Below the pieces are notes generated by a model. The model was not told the origin of the DNA, did not search any database, and saw nothing but the letters and a program-made list of their open reading frames with translations. From Oryzisolibacter sp. LB2S (GTDB lineage: Bacteria; Pseudomonadota; Gammaproteobacteria; Burkholderiales; Burkholderiaceae_C), in contig NZ_CP160388.1 in the NCBI RefSeq assembly GCF_040732315.1, forward strand, positions 594,501 through 658,500: a DNA stretch of 64,000 nt, in the 5' to 3' direction. The translations under genes and the position numbers were made by a program. Positions 33,584 through 42,953 of this stretch are shown here, piece by piece. Each line of letters starts with the position of its first letter. Position 1 is the stretch's first letter.

Positions 33584-34654
33584 ATGTCCCTGATTCCCGC
33601 CACCATACTCACCGGCTTCCTTGGCTCGGGCAAGACCACGCTGCTCAAGCGCGTGCTCTCCGAGATGCATGGCCAGAAGATCGCCGTGATCGAAAACGAG
33701 TTCGGCGAGGAGAACATCGACACCGACATCCTGCGCACCGAGTCCAAGGAGCAGATCGTGCAGATGAGCAACGGCTGCATCTGCTGCACCATCCGTGAGG
33801 ACCTGCGCGAGACCCTGCAACTGCTGGCCGCCAAGCGCCGCAAGGGAATGGTGCAGTTCGACCGCGTGGTGATCGAGACCACGGGCCTGGCCGACCCCGG
33901 CCCCGTGGTGCAGACCTTCTTCATGGACGACGAGATCGCAGAGACCTATCTGGTCGACTCCATCATCACGCTGGTGGATGCCAAGCATGCGCACAAGCAG
34001 CTCGACGACCGCCAGGAGGCGCGCCGCCAGGTGGGTTTTGCCGACCAGATCTTCTTGTCCAAGACCGACCTGGTGAGCGAGGACGAGACGAACGACCTGA
34101 TCCATCGCCTGAAGCACATGAACCCGCGCGCGCCGATTCGCGCCGTGCATTTCGGCGAGGTGCCGATTGCCGAGGTGCTGGACCTGCGCGGCTTCAACCT
34201 CAACGCCAAGCTCGACATCGACCCCGACTTCCTTAAGGCCGACGAGGACCATGATCACGCGCATGTGCACGACGAGCATTGCGACCACGATCACCATGAT
34301 CATGACCATGAGCACGGCGAGCATTGCCATCACCCGCACCACCATCACCATGACGACGATGTGAAGAGCTTCGTCTACCGCGCCGACCGCGCGTTCGACC
34401 CGGCCAAGCTCGAGGATTTCCTGGGTGCCATCGTCAACATCTACGGTCCGCGCATGTTGCGCTACAAGGGCGTGCTCCGCATGAAGGGCACGGAGCGCAA
34501 GGTGATCTTCCAGGGTGTGCACCAGCTCATGGGCAGCGACCTGGGGCCGCAGTGGGCCGAGGGCGAGCCGCGCCAGAGCAAGATGGTGTTCATCGGCATA
34601 GACCTGCCCCAGGACATCCTGCGCCAGGGGCTGGATCAATGCCTGGTGGCGTGA
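33584..34654 (+). CDS. COG0523 (CobW/Zn-chaperone) GTPase with His-rich loop
   Basis: 356-aa G3E GTPase. P-loop GFLGSGKTTLLKR near the N-terminus, Walker B-like ENEFGEENIDTDIL, the metal-binding CxCC motif SNGCICCTIREDL, and the guanine-specificity motif SKTDLV. Residues ~224-262 form a His/Asp-rich stretch (HDHAHVHDEHCDHDHHDHD and on) before the C-terminal CobW domain. Such proteins deliver zinc or cobalt to client enzymes. GAGAAGG precedes ATG 33584. The next gene encodes a DksA without the zinc-finger cysteines, which makes zinc homeostasis the likelier role. Confidence 0.92.
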   Translation: MSLIPATILTGFLGSGKTTLLKRVLSEMHGQKIAVIENEFGEENIDTDILRTESKEQIVQMSNGCICCTIREDLRETLQLLAAKRRKGMVQFDRVVIETTGLADPGPVVQTFFMDDEIAETYLVDSIITLVDAKHAHKQLDDRQEARRQVGFADQIFLSKTDLVSEDETNDLIHRLKHMNPRAPIRAVHFGEVPIAEVLDLRGFNLNAKLDIDPDFLKADEDHDHAHVHDEHCDHDHHDHDHEHGEHCHHPHHHHHDDDVKSFVYRADRAFDPAKLEDFLGAIVNIYGPRMLRYKGVLRMKGTERKVIFQGVHQLMGSDLGPQWAEGEPRQSKMVFIGIDLPQDILRQGLDQCLVA

Positions 34655-34710
34655 GCCGCACCCCTGCGCAGATGGCTGGAGCACAAGGCATCTGTGTGGT
34701 ATACCCAACG

Positions 34711-34740
34711 CTTTGGTAACAGCCGGCATAGCTCTATACA
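34711..34740 (+). promoter_or_regulatory. Candidate dksA promoter
   Basis: TTGGTA (34711-34716), then TATACA (34733-34738) overlapping TACAAT (34735-34740); spacer 16 or 18 bp. The 34655-34850 stretch otherwise holds a short CCCCCCAGGGGGC dyad and no gene. Confidence 0.5.
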
Positions 34741-34850
34741 ATCGCGCCCCGGCTGAAAGGCCCCCCAGGGGGCATGCCAGCCACGCCGAGCCGTCCATGA
34801 CACCTTGTGCATGGGCGGATGCCATTGTTCGAATCGCGAGGAGTCAGGAG

Positions 34851-34970
34851 ATGACCACCGAGTCCAGCCCAGAGCGACGCATGGCCCGCGCATCACGCGC
34901 GGTGGCCCTGTGCACCGCCGATGACTGGCGCTCGCATGCGCAGTGCGCCCTCGCAGCCAGCTTCCTGTAA
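34851..34970 (+). CDS. 39-aa leader ORF upstream of dksA
   Basis: Frame of 39 residues (MTTESSPERRMARASRAVAL to the end AASFL) with an excellent ribosome-binding site, GAGGAGTCAGGAG, directly before ATG 34851. Its TAA ends 4 nt before the dksA ATG, which itself has only a weak GTAAGACC upstream. The arrangement suggests dksA translation is coupled to this ORF. Basic, Ala-rich, no recognised motif. Could instead be a spurious frame, but the Shine-Dalgarno is among the strongest in the region. Confidence 0.5.
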   Translation: MTTESSPERRMARASRAVALCTADDWRSHAQCALAASFL

Positions 34971-34974
34971 GACC

Positions 34975-35466
34975 ATGACCACGACCCTGCAAAACCCTGT
35001 GGCGGCCGCCAAGAAAGACCCCAAGCTGGCCAACAACTGGAAAACCAAGCCCGCCGAGGAGCTGACGGACACCGAAGTGCTGTCCATGCCCGACAGCGAA
35101 TACATGAACGACAAGCAGCTGGCGTTCTTCCGCCACAAGCTGGTGCAGCTCAAGCAGGACATGCACGCCAACGCCGGCGAGACCACCGAGCACCTGCGCG
35201 AGGACACCGTCGTCGTGCCCGATCCTGCCGACCGCGCGACCATCGAGGAAGAACATGCCCTGGAGCTGCGCACGCGCGACCGCGAACGCAAGCTGCTCAA
35301 GAAGATCGAGCAGTCGATCGCACGCATAGACGCCGGTGACTACGGCTACTGCGACGAGACCGGCGAGCCCATCGGCGTGGGCCGTCTGCTCGCCCGGCCC
35401 ACGGCCACGCTGTCGCTGGAGGCGCAGCAGCGCCGCGAGCTCAAGCAGAAGATGTTCGGCGACTGA
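34975..35466 (+). CDS. dksA: RNA polymerase-binding transcription factor DksA (zinc-finger cysteines lost)
   Basis: 163-aa DksA, cofactor of ppGpp that enters the RNA polymerase secondary channel during the stringent response. The coiled-coil tip motif DPADRA (Asp83, Asp86, Ala88) is intact. In the zinc-finger region only Cys126 remains (YCDETGEPIGVGRLLARPTA); the other three positions are non-cysteine, so this is the zinc-independent type. ATG 34975 fits the family start. It follows a COG0523 zinc GTPase and a 39-aa leader ORF. Confidence 0.95.
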   Translation: MTTTLQNPVAAAKKDPKLANNWKTKPAEELTDTEVLSMPDSEYMNDKQLAFFRHKLVQLKQDMHANAGETTEHLREDTVVVPDPADRATIEEEHALELRTRDRERKLLKKIEQSIARIDAGDYGYCDETGEPIGVGRLLARPTATLSLEAQQRRELKQKMFGD

Positions 35467-35505
35467 CCATCGGTCGCAAGGCCTGCCCGCTAACCCCAGC
35501 ATTGC

Positions 35506-37245
35506 ATGAGCAAGGAAGACACTCCACCCGGCGGATTGCTGTCCAAGGTCGTGAAGTTCGTGCGCAACCCGACCGTCAACTGGTCGGACCTGGATGCGCT
35601 CGATACCGACCGCGACAGCCAGTACAGCAAGCAGGTGCTCAAGGAGATGATTGAGCGCAAGCGGCGCAACGACTTCGTGCGTCGCCGCGAGTTCGATCAG
35701 CTGCGCAAGCTGCGCCAGCGCGAGGCCCAGCAGGGCCGGCGCGCCGAGACCACGCAGGCGCGCGCCACGCTGTTTTCCTCCAGCATGAGTCCGGTCGAGG
35801 GCCGGGAGGACACGCTCAAGAAGATCGACGAGATCGAGGCCCAGATGTCCCAGCAATGGTGGAAGGGCAGGGATCAGGGCCTGGTGTCCACGCAGGCGCC
35901 CACGCTGGATGCGCCGCAGCGTCCCGCGGTGGCTCCGCCCGTGGTGTCCGCACCCGCGCCCATGCCGGCGCAGGCCGGCAGGACTGCGGCGGTGCAATGG
36001 CCCCATGCCGACCAGGTGCGTGCGTACGCACCCACGGCGCCCCTGACCCTGCGCCCGCCGCCGGACAGCACGCTGGATGTCCCGCTTGAGCCTTCGGAGC
36101 CGCTGATGGCGGATCTGCTGGTGGCACCACCCGATGCCGCGCCGCAGCCCATGGCCGAGGACAAGCCATTCGTGCACGACCCCGATCTGGAGGAGGCGGC
36201 GATCCGCTTTGCCAGCGGCGACTACGCGGGGGCCGAGGCCGGCCTGCGCGAGGTCCTGGCGCAATACCCGTCCGACGATCCCAGGCAGTTCGAGGTCTGG
36301 CTGACGCTGTTCGACCTGTACCGTGCGATCGGCCGGCAGGAGCCGTTCGACATCCTCGCGATCGACTATGCGGCCCGCTTCGGGCGCTCGGCACCGCTGT
36401 GGTTCTCGATGCCCGATCTGCTCGGCGTCGATGCGCCGTCCGGTGCCGGCAGGCCCATGGCCGCGCAGCGCGAGTTCGGCTGGACTGCGCCCCCCACATT
36501 GACGCAGCAGTCGGTGGCCGCGCTCCAGGCGGGCGTGGCGCGTGGCGTGCCGCCCTGGATGCTCGACTGGTCGCGGCTCAATGGCCTCGAGCCTGCCGCC
36601 GTCGCGGCCCTGGCCCAGCAGTTCGAGGAATGGGCCGATCGCGACGTGCAGATTCGCTTCACGGGTGCGCCGGTGTTGCTCGATCTGCTCCAGTCCCACA
36701 CCCCGACGGGCGATCGCTCGGCTGACCCCCAGTGGTGGCGCCTGCGCCTGGCGGCCCTGCGCCTCATGGGCCTGAACGACGAGTACGAGCTCGTCGCGCT
36801 GGACTATTGCGTGACCTACGAGGTCTCGCCGCCATCCTGGGTCGCGCCCCGCTGCGGCTACAGCGGCGACGGCGCCATGCAGCCACCGGCGCCCGAGGGG
36901 CCGGACAGCGATTTGTTCATGTCGGGGTTTGTGCTGACACAGCCCGCGGCGGGTGCCGACGACAGGCCGATGGCGGCCCTGCAGGGCTGCATCGACGGCG
37001 ATGCACTGCCGGCGCTCGAACCCCTGGAGGCGCTCGCGCCGCAGGGTGACGCGCCGCTCGTCGTGTCCTGCGAGCGGCTCATCCGCATGGACTTCGCGGC
37101 CGTGGGCTCGGCGCTCAACTGGGTGGCCGCGCAGCAGGCACAGGGACGGCTCGTGCAGTTCACGCAGCTGCACCGGCTGGTGGCGGTGCTGTTCAACGTG
37201 ATCGGCATCAACGAGCATGCCCGGGTCGTGCCGCGCAGGAACTGA
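35506..37245 (+). CDS. TPR-like and STAS-like protein of unknown function
   Basis: 579 aa. N-terminal ~110 residues are charged and helical ([33 protein letters not shown]). Residues ~135-225 are a Pro/Ala-rich linker. Residues ~225-330 look like a tetratricopeptide-type unit ([49 protein letters not shown]). The C-terminal ~60 residues ([20 protein letters not shown] to [13 protein letters not shown]) resemble a STAS anti-sigma-antagonist-like domain. No signal peptide. Follows dksA by 39 nt and precedes hslV. Domain assignments are by eye and moderate. Confidence 0.68.
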   Translation: MSKEDTPPGGLLSKVVKFVRNPTVNWSDLDALDTDRDSQYSKQVLKEMIERKRRNDFVRRREFDQLRKLRQREAQQGRRAETTQARATLFSSSMSPVEGREDTLKKIDEIEAQMSQQWWKGRDQGLVSTQAPTLDAPQRPAVAPPVVSAPAPMPAQAGRTAAVQWPHADQVRAYAPTAPLTLRPPPDSTLDVPLEPSEPLMADLLVAPPDAAPQPMAEDKPFVHDPDLEEAAIRFASGDYAGAEAGLREVLAQYPSDDPRQFEVWLTLFDLYRAIGRQEPFDILAIDYAARFGRSAPLWFSMPDLLGVDAPSGAGRPMAAQREFGWTAPPTLTQQSVAALQAGVARGVPPWMLDWSRLNGLEPAAVAALAQQFEEWADRDVQIRFTGAPVLLDLLQSHTPTGDRSADPQWWRLRLAALRLMGLNDEYELVALDYCVTYEVSPPSWVAPRCGYSGDGAMQPPAPEGPDSDLFMSGFVLTQPAAGADDRPMAALQGCIDGDALPALEPLEALAPQGDAPLVVSCERLIRMDFAAVGSALNWVAAQQAQGRLVQFTQLHRLVAVLFNVIGINEHARVVPRRN

Positions 37246-37322
37246 TTGTTACCGTTGCCCGCGCGTGCAGCCGCGCGCGGGTGGCTTGCAAATCGCGGGC
37301 CGCGCCCCCACATGACATGCCC

Positions 37323-37868
37323 ATGGAACAGTACCACGGCACCACCATCCTCAGCGTGCGCCGCCAGACGGCGGACGGCATACAGGTTGCCCTCGGCGGC
37401 GACGGCCAGGTCACCCTGGGCAACATCGTCGTCAAGGGCACGGCGCGCAAGGTGCGCAAGCTCCATCACGGCAGGGTGCTCGCGGGCTTTGCGGGCGCCA
37501 CGGCCGATGCCTTCACCTTGTTCGAGCGCTTCGAGGCCAAGCTGGAGAAGCACCAGGGCCACCTGACGCGCGCCGCCATCGAGCTCACCAAGGACTGGCG
37601 CACCGACCGCGTGCTGCGTCGCCTCGAGGCCATGCTGGCCGTGGCCGACCAGACGGCCTCGCTCATCATCACCGGCAACGGCGACGTGCTCGAGCCCGAG
37701 GAGGGCATCGTCGCCATCGGCTCGGGCGGTGCCTACGCGCATTCGGCCGCCAAGGCCCTGCTGCACAACACCGACCTGCCGGCGGCCGAGATCGTGAAGA
37801 AGTCGCTCGCCATCGCCGGGGAGCTGTGCATCTACACCAACATGCACCACACCATCGAGACGCTGTGA
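37323..37868 (+). CDS. hslV: ATP-dependent protease proteolytic subunit HslV
   Basis: 181-aa HslV (ClpQ), the threonine peptidase ring of the HslUV protease. The N-terminus [15 protein letters not shown] is removed to expose the catalytic Thr of TTILSVRR; Lys-type residues in [12 protein letters not shown] and the [15 protein letters not shown] segment are conserved. ATG 37323 is my choice; ATG 37317 in frame would add two residues, and neither has a Shine-Dalgarno. Forms an operon with hslU 70 nt downstream, separated by a repeat A copy. Confidence 0.94.
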   Translation: MEQYHGTTILSVRRQTADGIQVALGGDGQVTLGNIVVKGTARKVRKLHHGRVLAGFAGATADAFTLFERFEAKLEKHQGHLTRAAIELTKDWRTDRVLRRLEAMLAVADQTASLIITGNGDVLEPEEGIVAIGSGGAYAHSAAKALLHNTDLPAAEIVKKSLAIAGELCIYTNMHHTIETL

Positions 37869-37883
37869 GCGTCTGACTATCGT

Positions 37884-37933
37884 ATTCATAGCTGCTGACG
37901 CTTGATGGACAAGTGTCAGGGCCAGAATTGGAC
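37884..37933 (+). repeat. Repeat A copy between hslV and hslU
   Basis: ATAGCTGCTGACGCTTGATG, GACAAGTGTC and AGGGCCAGAATTGG in repeat A order; it occupies nearly the whole 70-bp space. Confidence 0.7.
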
Positions 37934-37938
37934 CAATA

Positions 37939-39273
37939 ATGTCCTCCATGACTCCCCAGGAAATCGTCTCCGAACTCGACAACCACATCGTCGGCCAGCA
38001 GGCCGCCAAGCGCGCCGTGGCGATTGCGCTGCGCAACCGCTGGCGCCGTCAGCAGGTCGACGCCGGCCTGCGCCAGGAGATCACGCCCAAGAACATCCTC
38101 ATGATCGGCCCCACGGGCGTGGGCAAGACCGAGATCGCGCGGCGCCTGGCGCGCCTGGCCGATGCGCCCTTCATCAAGGTCGAGGCGACCAAGTTCACCG
38201 AGGTCGGCTACGTGGGCAAGGACGTGGACTCCATCGTGCGCGATCTGGTCGAGGTGGCCGTCAAGCAGACGCGCGAGCAGGACATGAAGAAGGTGCGCGC
38301 ACGCGCCGAGGACGCGGCCGAGGAGCGCATCCTGGACGTGCTGATCCCCCCGGCGCGCAGCACCGGCTTCGAGGCCTCGCGCGGCGACGCCGGTGACAGC
38401 ACGGCGCGCCAGGTGTTTCGCAAGAAGCTGCGCGAGGGCCAGCTCGACGACAAGGAGATCGAGGTGGACCTGGCCGATGCGCGCCCCCAGCTCGAGATCA
38501 TGGGTCCGCAGGGCATGGAGGAAATGGCCGAGCAGCTGCGCGGCATGTTCAGCCAGCTCGGCCAGGAGCGGCGCAAGACGCGCAAGCTCAAAATCGCCGA
38601 GGCCCTGAGGCTGCTGACCGACGAGGAGGCGGCCAAGCTGGTCAACGAGGAAGAGGTCAAGACCCGGGCCCTGGCCAACGCCGAGCAGAACGGCATTGTC
38701 TTCATCGACGAGATCGACAAGGTGGCCGCACGCCAGGAGGCCAGCGGCGCCGACGTCTCGCGCCAGGGCGTGCAGCGCGACCTGCTGCCGCTCGTGGAGG
38801 GCACGACCGTGTCCACCAAGTACGGCATGGTCAAGACCGACCATATCCTGTTCATCGCCTCGGGCGCGTTTCACCTCTCCAAGCCCAGCGACCTGATCCC
38901 CGAGCTGCAGGGGCGCTTTCCGATCCGCGTCGAGCTCGGCTCGCTCTCGGTGCAGGATTTCGAGGCCATCCTCACGCAGACCCATGCCTCGCTGGTCAAG
39001 CAGTACCAGGCGCTGCTGGCCACCGAGGGCGTGACGCTCGAGTTCACGCCCGAGGGCATCACGCGCCTCGCGCACATCGCCCACGACGTGAACGAGCGCA
39101 CCGAGAACATCGGCGCGCGCCGCCTGTCCACGGTCATGGAGCGCCTGCTCGACGAGGTCAGCTTCGACGCCACGCGCCTGTCCGGCCAGACGGTGCGCAT
39201 CGATGCCGACTACGTGAATACCCGCCTGCAGTCCCTGAGCCAGGACGAGGACCTCTCGCGCTTCATTCTGTGA
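37939..39273 (+). CDS. hslU: ATP-dependent protease ATPase subunit HslU
   Basis: 444-aa AAA+ unfoldase that feeds substrates into HslV. N-terminal [20 protein letters not shown]; Walker [16 protein letters not shown]; pore-loop [14 protein letters not shown]; Walker [14 protein letters not shown]; sensor region [12 protein letters not shown] and the C-terminal [14 protein letters not shown] that docks into HslV. Length equals E. coli HslU (443). ATG 37939 or ATG 37948 both possible, with weak ribosome-binding sites. Classical heat-shock gene, but no sigma-32 promoter is obvious. Confidence 0.96.
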   Translation: MSSMTPQEIVSELDNHIVGQQAAKRAVAIALRNRWRRQQVDAGLRQEITPKNILMIGPTGVGKTEIARRLARLADAPFIKVEATKFTEVGYVGKDVDSIVRDLVEVAVKQTREQDMKKVRARAEDAAEERILDVLIPPARSTGFEASRGDAGDSTARQVFRKKLREGQLDDKEIEVDLADARPQLEIMGPQGMEEMAEQLRGMFSQLGQERRKTRKLKIAEALRLLTDEEAAKLVNEEEVKTRALANAEQNGIVFIDEIDKVAARQEASGADVSRQGVQRDLLPLVEGTTVSTKYGMVKTDHILFIASGAFHLSKPSDLIPELQGRFPIRVELGSLSVQDFEAILTQTHASLVKQYQALLATEGVTLEFTPEGITRLAHIAHDVNERTENIGARRLSTVMERLLDEVSFDATRLSGQTVRIDADYVNTRLQSLSQDEDLSRFIL

Positions 39274-39324
39274 GCCCGAGCTTTACAAACCACTTGCATA
39301 CCCGCCTGTAAGTGCTTAATCAAT

Positions 39325-39370
39325 AAGGACTTTTGCCTGAATCTGCCTTGCATTCGGGTTCTAAGTCCTT
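39325..39370 (+). promoter_or_regulatory. Imperfect 46-nt hairpin between hslU and mraZ
   Basis: Outer arms AAGGACTT (39325-39332) and AAGTCCTT (39363-39370) are perfect; inner CCTGAAT and ATTCGGG pair with one mismatch. Followed by TTGATTTCATT. Could be an hslVU terminator or part of the mraZ promoter region; undecided. Confidence 0.4.
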
Positions 39371-39425
39371 GATTTCATTACAAAAATTTGTCGATTCCCC
39401 TGCCCGCTGGCGTGCTTTTCCTGCT

Positions 39426-39462
39426 ACAGTGCAAAAAAGTGCAATTAAGTGGTGAAAAGTGC
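39426..39462 (+). promoter_or_regulatory. MraZ-box array (four boxes, 10-bp period)
   Basis: ACAGTGC (39426), AAAGTGC (39436), TAAGTGG (39446) and AAAGTGC (39456), each separated by 3 nt. This matches the AAAGTG-type repeats with 10-bp periodicity known for MraZ autoregulatory sites. It lies 59 bp before the mraZ GTG. Confidence 0.75.
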
Positions 39463-39520
39463 CTTTGCGGCCCAGAATCGGGTGGCAAATGGCCAGAGGT
39501 CCAAACAGAGGTCTCGATTC

Positions 39521-39949
39521 GTGTTTCAAGGGGCGTCATCGCTGAGTCTGGATGCCAAGGGGCGGCTGTCGGTGCCGACCCGGCATCGTGACGCCCTGAT
39601 GCAGCAGGCCAGTGGTCAGCTGACCATCACCAAGCACCCCGACGGCTGCCTGCTGGTGTTCCCCCGTCCCGAGTGGGAGCAGGTGCGCGAGCGCATCGCC
39701 AAGCTGCCCATGTCGGCGCAATGGACCAAGCGCATCTTTCTTGGCAATGCCATGGACGTGGAGATGGACGGTACGGGCCGCGTGCTGGTCTCACCCGAGC
39801 TGCGCGAGGCGGCGGGCCTGACCAAGGAGGCCATCCTGCTCGGCATGGGCAGCCATTTCGAGCTCTGGGACAAGGCCACCTACGAGGCCAAGGAGGCCGC
39901 TGCCATGGCGGCCGAGATGCCCGACGTCCTCAAGGACTTCTCCTTCTAG
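39521..39949 (+). CDS. mraZ: Transcriptional regulator MraZ
   Basis: 142-aa MraZ with two AbrB-like DNA-binding halves: [18 protein letters not shown] near the N-terminus and [19 protein letters not shown] in the second half. MraZ forms octamers or dodecamers and represses its own dcw operon. GTG 39521 with AGAGGTC upstream gives the normal family length; a longer ATG at 39449 would overlap the MraZ boxes. First gene of the dcw cluster; rsmH begins 9 nt after its stop. Confidence 0.95.
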   Translation: MFQGASSLSLDAKGRLSVPTRHRDALMQQASGQLTITKHPDGCLLVFPRPEWEQVRERIAKLPMSAQWTKRIFLGNAMDVEMDGTGRVLVSPELREAAGLTKEAILLGMGSHFELWDKATYEAKEAAAMAAEMPDVLKDFSF

Positions 39950-39958
39950 GGGCTGCGC

Positions 39959-40894
39959 ATGAACCAGCCCCTGCAACACACCACGGTCTTGCTCGACGAG
40001 GCGGTCGACGCACTGCTCGGCCATCCTGGCGATGCGGCCGCGCCCGCCGGCACCTATGTCGACGGCACCTTCGGACGCGGAGGGCATTCGCGGCTCATCC
40101 TGCAGCGCCTGGGGGGCGCGGGGCGGTTGCTGGCCTTCGACAAGGACCCGGCAGCCATTGAGGAGGCGGCGCGCATCGAGGATGCGCGCTTTTCCATTCG
40201 GCACCAGGGCTTCTCGCACCTCGCAGAGCTGCCCGCGGCCAGCGCCGCGGGGGTGCTGCTGGATCTGGGCGTGAGCTCGCCGCAGATCGACGACCCGACC
40301 CGGGGTTTCAGTTTTCGTTTCGACGGCCCGCTGGACATGCGCATGGACACCACGCGCGGCCAGAGCGTGGCCGAGTGGCTGGCAGATGCCGATGTGGCGC
40401 AGATTGCGGAGGTGATACGTGACTACGGCGAAGAACGGTTTGCTGGCCCCATTGCAAAGGCGATTGTTGCTAGGCGCACGCAGTTCGGCCCCATTGGCAG
40501 CACTGCCGAGCTGGCCGACATCGTGGCTGGCGCAGTCAAGACCCGCGAGCCGGGCCAGAACCCTGCAACGCGCACATTTCAGGCGCTCCGGATTTTCATC
40601 AACGCCGAGCTTGAGGAGCTGCAGCGCGCGCTAGAGGCCAGCCTGCATGTGCTGGCCCCGGGCGGCCGGCTGGTCGTGATCAGCTTTCATTCGCTCGAGG
40701 ACCGCATCGTCAAGCAGTTCATCGCCCGGCATTCCAAGGAGGTGTTTGACCGCCGCGCGCCGTTTGCCGCGCCCAAGCCCATGCTGCTCAAGGCCCTGGG
40801 CCGCATCAAGCCCGGCAGCGCCGAGGTGGCGGACAACCCGCGCGCGCGCAGCGCCGTGATGCGCGTGGCCGAGCGCACGGAGGTCGCTGCATGA
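39959..40894 (+). CDS. rsmH: 16S rRNA (cytosine-1402 N4) methyltransferase RsmH
   Basis: 311-aa RsmH (MraW), an S-adenosylmethionine-dependent enzyme that modifies C1402 of 16S rRNA in the P site. N-terminus [17 protein letters not shown] site [33 protein letters not shown] and [12 protein letters not shown] are family signatures. Its stop overlaps ftsL by 4 nt (ATGA), starting the chain of coupled dcw genes. Confidence 0.96.
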   Translation: MNQPLQHTTVLLDEAVDALLGHPGDAAAPAGTYVDGTFGRGGHSRLILQRLGGAGRLLAFDKDPAAIEEAARIEDARFSIRHQGFSHLAELPAASAAGVLLDLGVSSPQIDDPTRGFSFRFDGPLDMRMDTTRGQSVAEWLADADVAQIAEVIRDYGEERFAGPIAKAIVARRTQFGPIGSTAELADIVAGAVKTREPGQNPATRTFQALRIFINAELEELQRALEASLHVLAPGGRLVVISFHSLEDRIVKQFIARHSKEVFDRRAPFAAPKPMLLKALGRIKPGSAEVADNPRARSAVMRVAERTEVAA

Positions 40895-41208
40895 CCAGGA
40901 TCAGCGCCGTGCTGCTGCTGGCCGTGATGGCCAGCGCGCTCTATCTGGTCCATACCCAGTACCAGTCGCGCCGGCTGTACACCGAGCTCGACCGCGCGCT
41001 GGCGCTCGCGCGTCAGCTCGAGACCGAGCACCAGCGCCTGCAGGTCGAGCGTCGCGCCCAGGCCACGCCGCTGCGCGTGGAGCGCATGGCGCGCGACAAG
41101 CTGCACATGCACACCGCCACGCCGGCCATCACGCACTATGTGACTGCCGACGGCCGGCCCGTCGCCGCGCCGCAGCCGGCGCCCGAACCCGTGAAGGGCC
41201 GGCGATGA
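40891..41208 (+). CDS. ftsL: Cell division protein FtsL
   Basis: 105-aa bitopic protein of the FtsQLB divisome subcomplex. A transmembrane helix at residues ~4-20 ([17 protein letters not shown]) is followed by a periplasmic leucine-zipper-like coiled coil ([20 protein letters not shown]). The N-terminal cytoplasmic part is almost absent. Overlaps rsmH and ftsI by 4 nt each. Sequence conservation is low in this family, so identity rests on size, topology and position between rsmH and ftsI. Confidence 0.92.
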   Translation: MTRISAVLLLAVMASALYLVHTQYQSRRLYTELDRALALARQLETEHQRLQVERRAQATPLRVERMARDKLHMHTATPAITHYVTADGRPVAAPQPAPEPVKGRR

Positions 41209-42953
41209 AGAGCCGCAGCGTCAACTACACCTCCAGCCCGCTGCTGGCCAGCCCCACGCCGCTGTGGCGCAGCCAGTTCATCGTGGCATTGGTGGCCCTG
41301 GGCTTTTTCGCACTGGCCGGGCGTGCCGCCTATGTGCAGGTGTTCGGCAACGCCTTCTTCCAGCGCCAGGGCGAGGTGCGCTTTGCACGCACGCTGGAGC
41401 TGCCGGCCAACCGCGGCCGCATCCTGGACCGCAACGGCCTGATCCTCGCCTCCAGCGTGCCCGCGGCCAGCATCTGGGCCATTCCCGAGGACGTGGATGC
41501 CGACAACCCCGAGGTCAAGCCCAAGCTCAGGGAGCTCGCGCGCCTCATGGGCATGCCCCTGCCCACGCTCATGGCCAAGCTGGCCGACGAGGACAAGACC
41601 TTTGTCTGGATCAAGCGCCAGCTCGACTGGGACGTGGGCCAGCAGATCCTGGCCCTGGGGATCAAGGGCATCTACCAGCGCAAGGAATACAAGCGCCAGT
41701 ACCCCGAGGGCGAGGCCGCCGCGCATGTCGTGGGCTTCACCAACGTGGAGGACCATGGCCAGGAGGGCATGGAGCTGGCGTTCGACAAGGAGCTCGCGGG
41801 CAAGCCCGGCTCGCGTCGCGTCATCAAGGACCGCCTGGGCCGCGTGGTCGAGGGCGTGGGCGAGGATATTCCGCCCATCGACGGGCGGGACATGCAGCTG
41901 TCCATCGACAGCAAGGTGCAGTTCTTCGCCTACCAGAAGCTGCGCGACACCGTGGCCGAGCACAAGGCCAAGGCCGGCAGCGTGGTCGTGCTCGACGCCC
42001 ACACGGGCGAGGTGCTGGCGCTGGCCAACTACCCGAGCTACGACCCCGGCAACCGCGGCAGGCTCACGGGCGAGCAGCTGCGCAACCGCGCGCTCACCGA
42101 CATGTTCGAGCCCGGCTCGACCATGAAGCCCATCACCATAGGCCTGGCGCTCGAGAGCGGGCGCGTGAGGCCCGAGACCGTCATCGACACCAGCCCCGGA
42201 CGCCTGACCATCACCGGCTCGACCATCAGCGACACGCACAACTACGGCGCGCTGACCGTGGAGGGCGTGGTGCAGAAGTCGAGCAACGTGGGCACGACAA
42301 AGATCGCCATGCAGATCCCGGCGGCCGAGATGTGGGAAACCTTCTCCGCCGTGGGCTTCGGGCAGAAACCCCAGATCGCCTTCCCGGGCGCGGCCATGGG
42401 CCGCCTGCGCCCCTACAAGAGCTGGCGCCCCATCGAGCAGGCCACCATGTCCTACGGCTACGGCCTGTCGGCCAGCCTGTTCCAGATGGCGCGCTCCTAC
42501 ACCGTGTTCGCCAACGGCGGCAAGGTGATACCGGCCACCATGCTCAAGACCGACCAGAACGCCGTGGGCGTGCCGGTGTTCTCCGAGCGCACCGCCAACC
42601 AGGTGCGCAAGATGCTGCAGATGGCCGCCGGCCCCGGTGGCACGGGCCAGCGTGCGCAGACCGTGGGCTACTCGGTGGGCGGCAAGTCGGGCACTGCGCG
42701 CAAGCAGGTGGGCAAGAGCTATGCCGCGGGCAAGTACCGCGCCTGGTTCACGGGCCTGGCGCCCGTGGACAAGCCCCGCATCATCGTCGCCGTGATGATC
42801 GACGAGCCGAGCAACGGCGTGATCTACGGCGGCGCCGTGGCCGCGCCCGTGTTCAGCGAGGTGGTGCAGCAGACGCTGCGCATGATGGGCGTGGCGCCCG
42901 ATATGGCCGTCAAGCCCCTGATCGTCACCAACGCCGTGGAGGAGTCGCTGTGA
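41205..42953 (+). CDS. ftsI: Septal peptidoglycan transpeptidase FtsI (PBP3)
   Basis: 582-aa class B penicillin-binding protein. Short cytoplasmic tail, one membrane helix (~24-44, FIVALVALGFFALAGRAAYV), a pedestal domain starting RGRILDRNGLILASS, and the transpeptidase domain: catalytic Ser in PGSTMKPIT (~residue 305), KSSNVG (SxN motif) and GGKSGTARK (KTG-like motif, ~492). Cross-links septal murein together with FtsW. Overlaps ftsL (ATGA) and murE (GTGA). Confidence 0.96.
   Translation: MKSRSVNYTSSPLLASPTPLWRSQFIVALVALGFFALAGRAAYVQVFGNAFFQRQGEVRFARTLELPANRGRILDRNGLILASSVPAASIWAIPEDVDADNPEVKPKLRELARLMGMPLPTLMAKLADEDKTFVWIKRQLDWDVGQQILALGIKGIYQRKEYKRQYPEGEAAAHVVGFTNVEDHGQEGMELAFDKELAGKPGSRRVIKDRLGRVVEGVGEDIPPIDGRDMQLSIDSKVQFFAYQKLRDTVAEHKAKAGSVVVLDAHTGEVLALANYPSYDPGNRGRLTGEQLRNRALTDMFEPGSTMKPITIGLALESGRVRPETVIDTSPGRLTITGSTISDTHNYGALTVEGVVQKSSNVGTTKIAMQIPAAEMWETFSAVGFGQKPQIAFPGAAMGRLRPYKSWRPIEQATMSYGYGLSASLFQMARSYTVFANGGKVIPATMLKTDQNAVGVPVFSERTANQVRKMLQMAAGPGGTGQRAQTVGYSVGGKSGTARKQVGKSYAAGKYRAWFTGLAPVDKPRIIVAVMIDEPSNGVIYGGAVAAPVFSEVVQQTLRMMGVAPDMAVKPLIVTNAVEESL

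Noticed and set aside
34655..34850. Possible coding region upstream of dksA
   Set aside because: The frame starting at 34713 would begin inside the promoter hexamers; only the segment from ATG 34851 has a ribosome-binding site.
41264..42949. Long plus-strand extension of the murE frame over ftsI
   Set aside because: Upstream part is an out-of-frame reading of ftsI; the MurE homology begins at GTG 42950.
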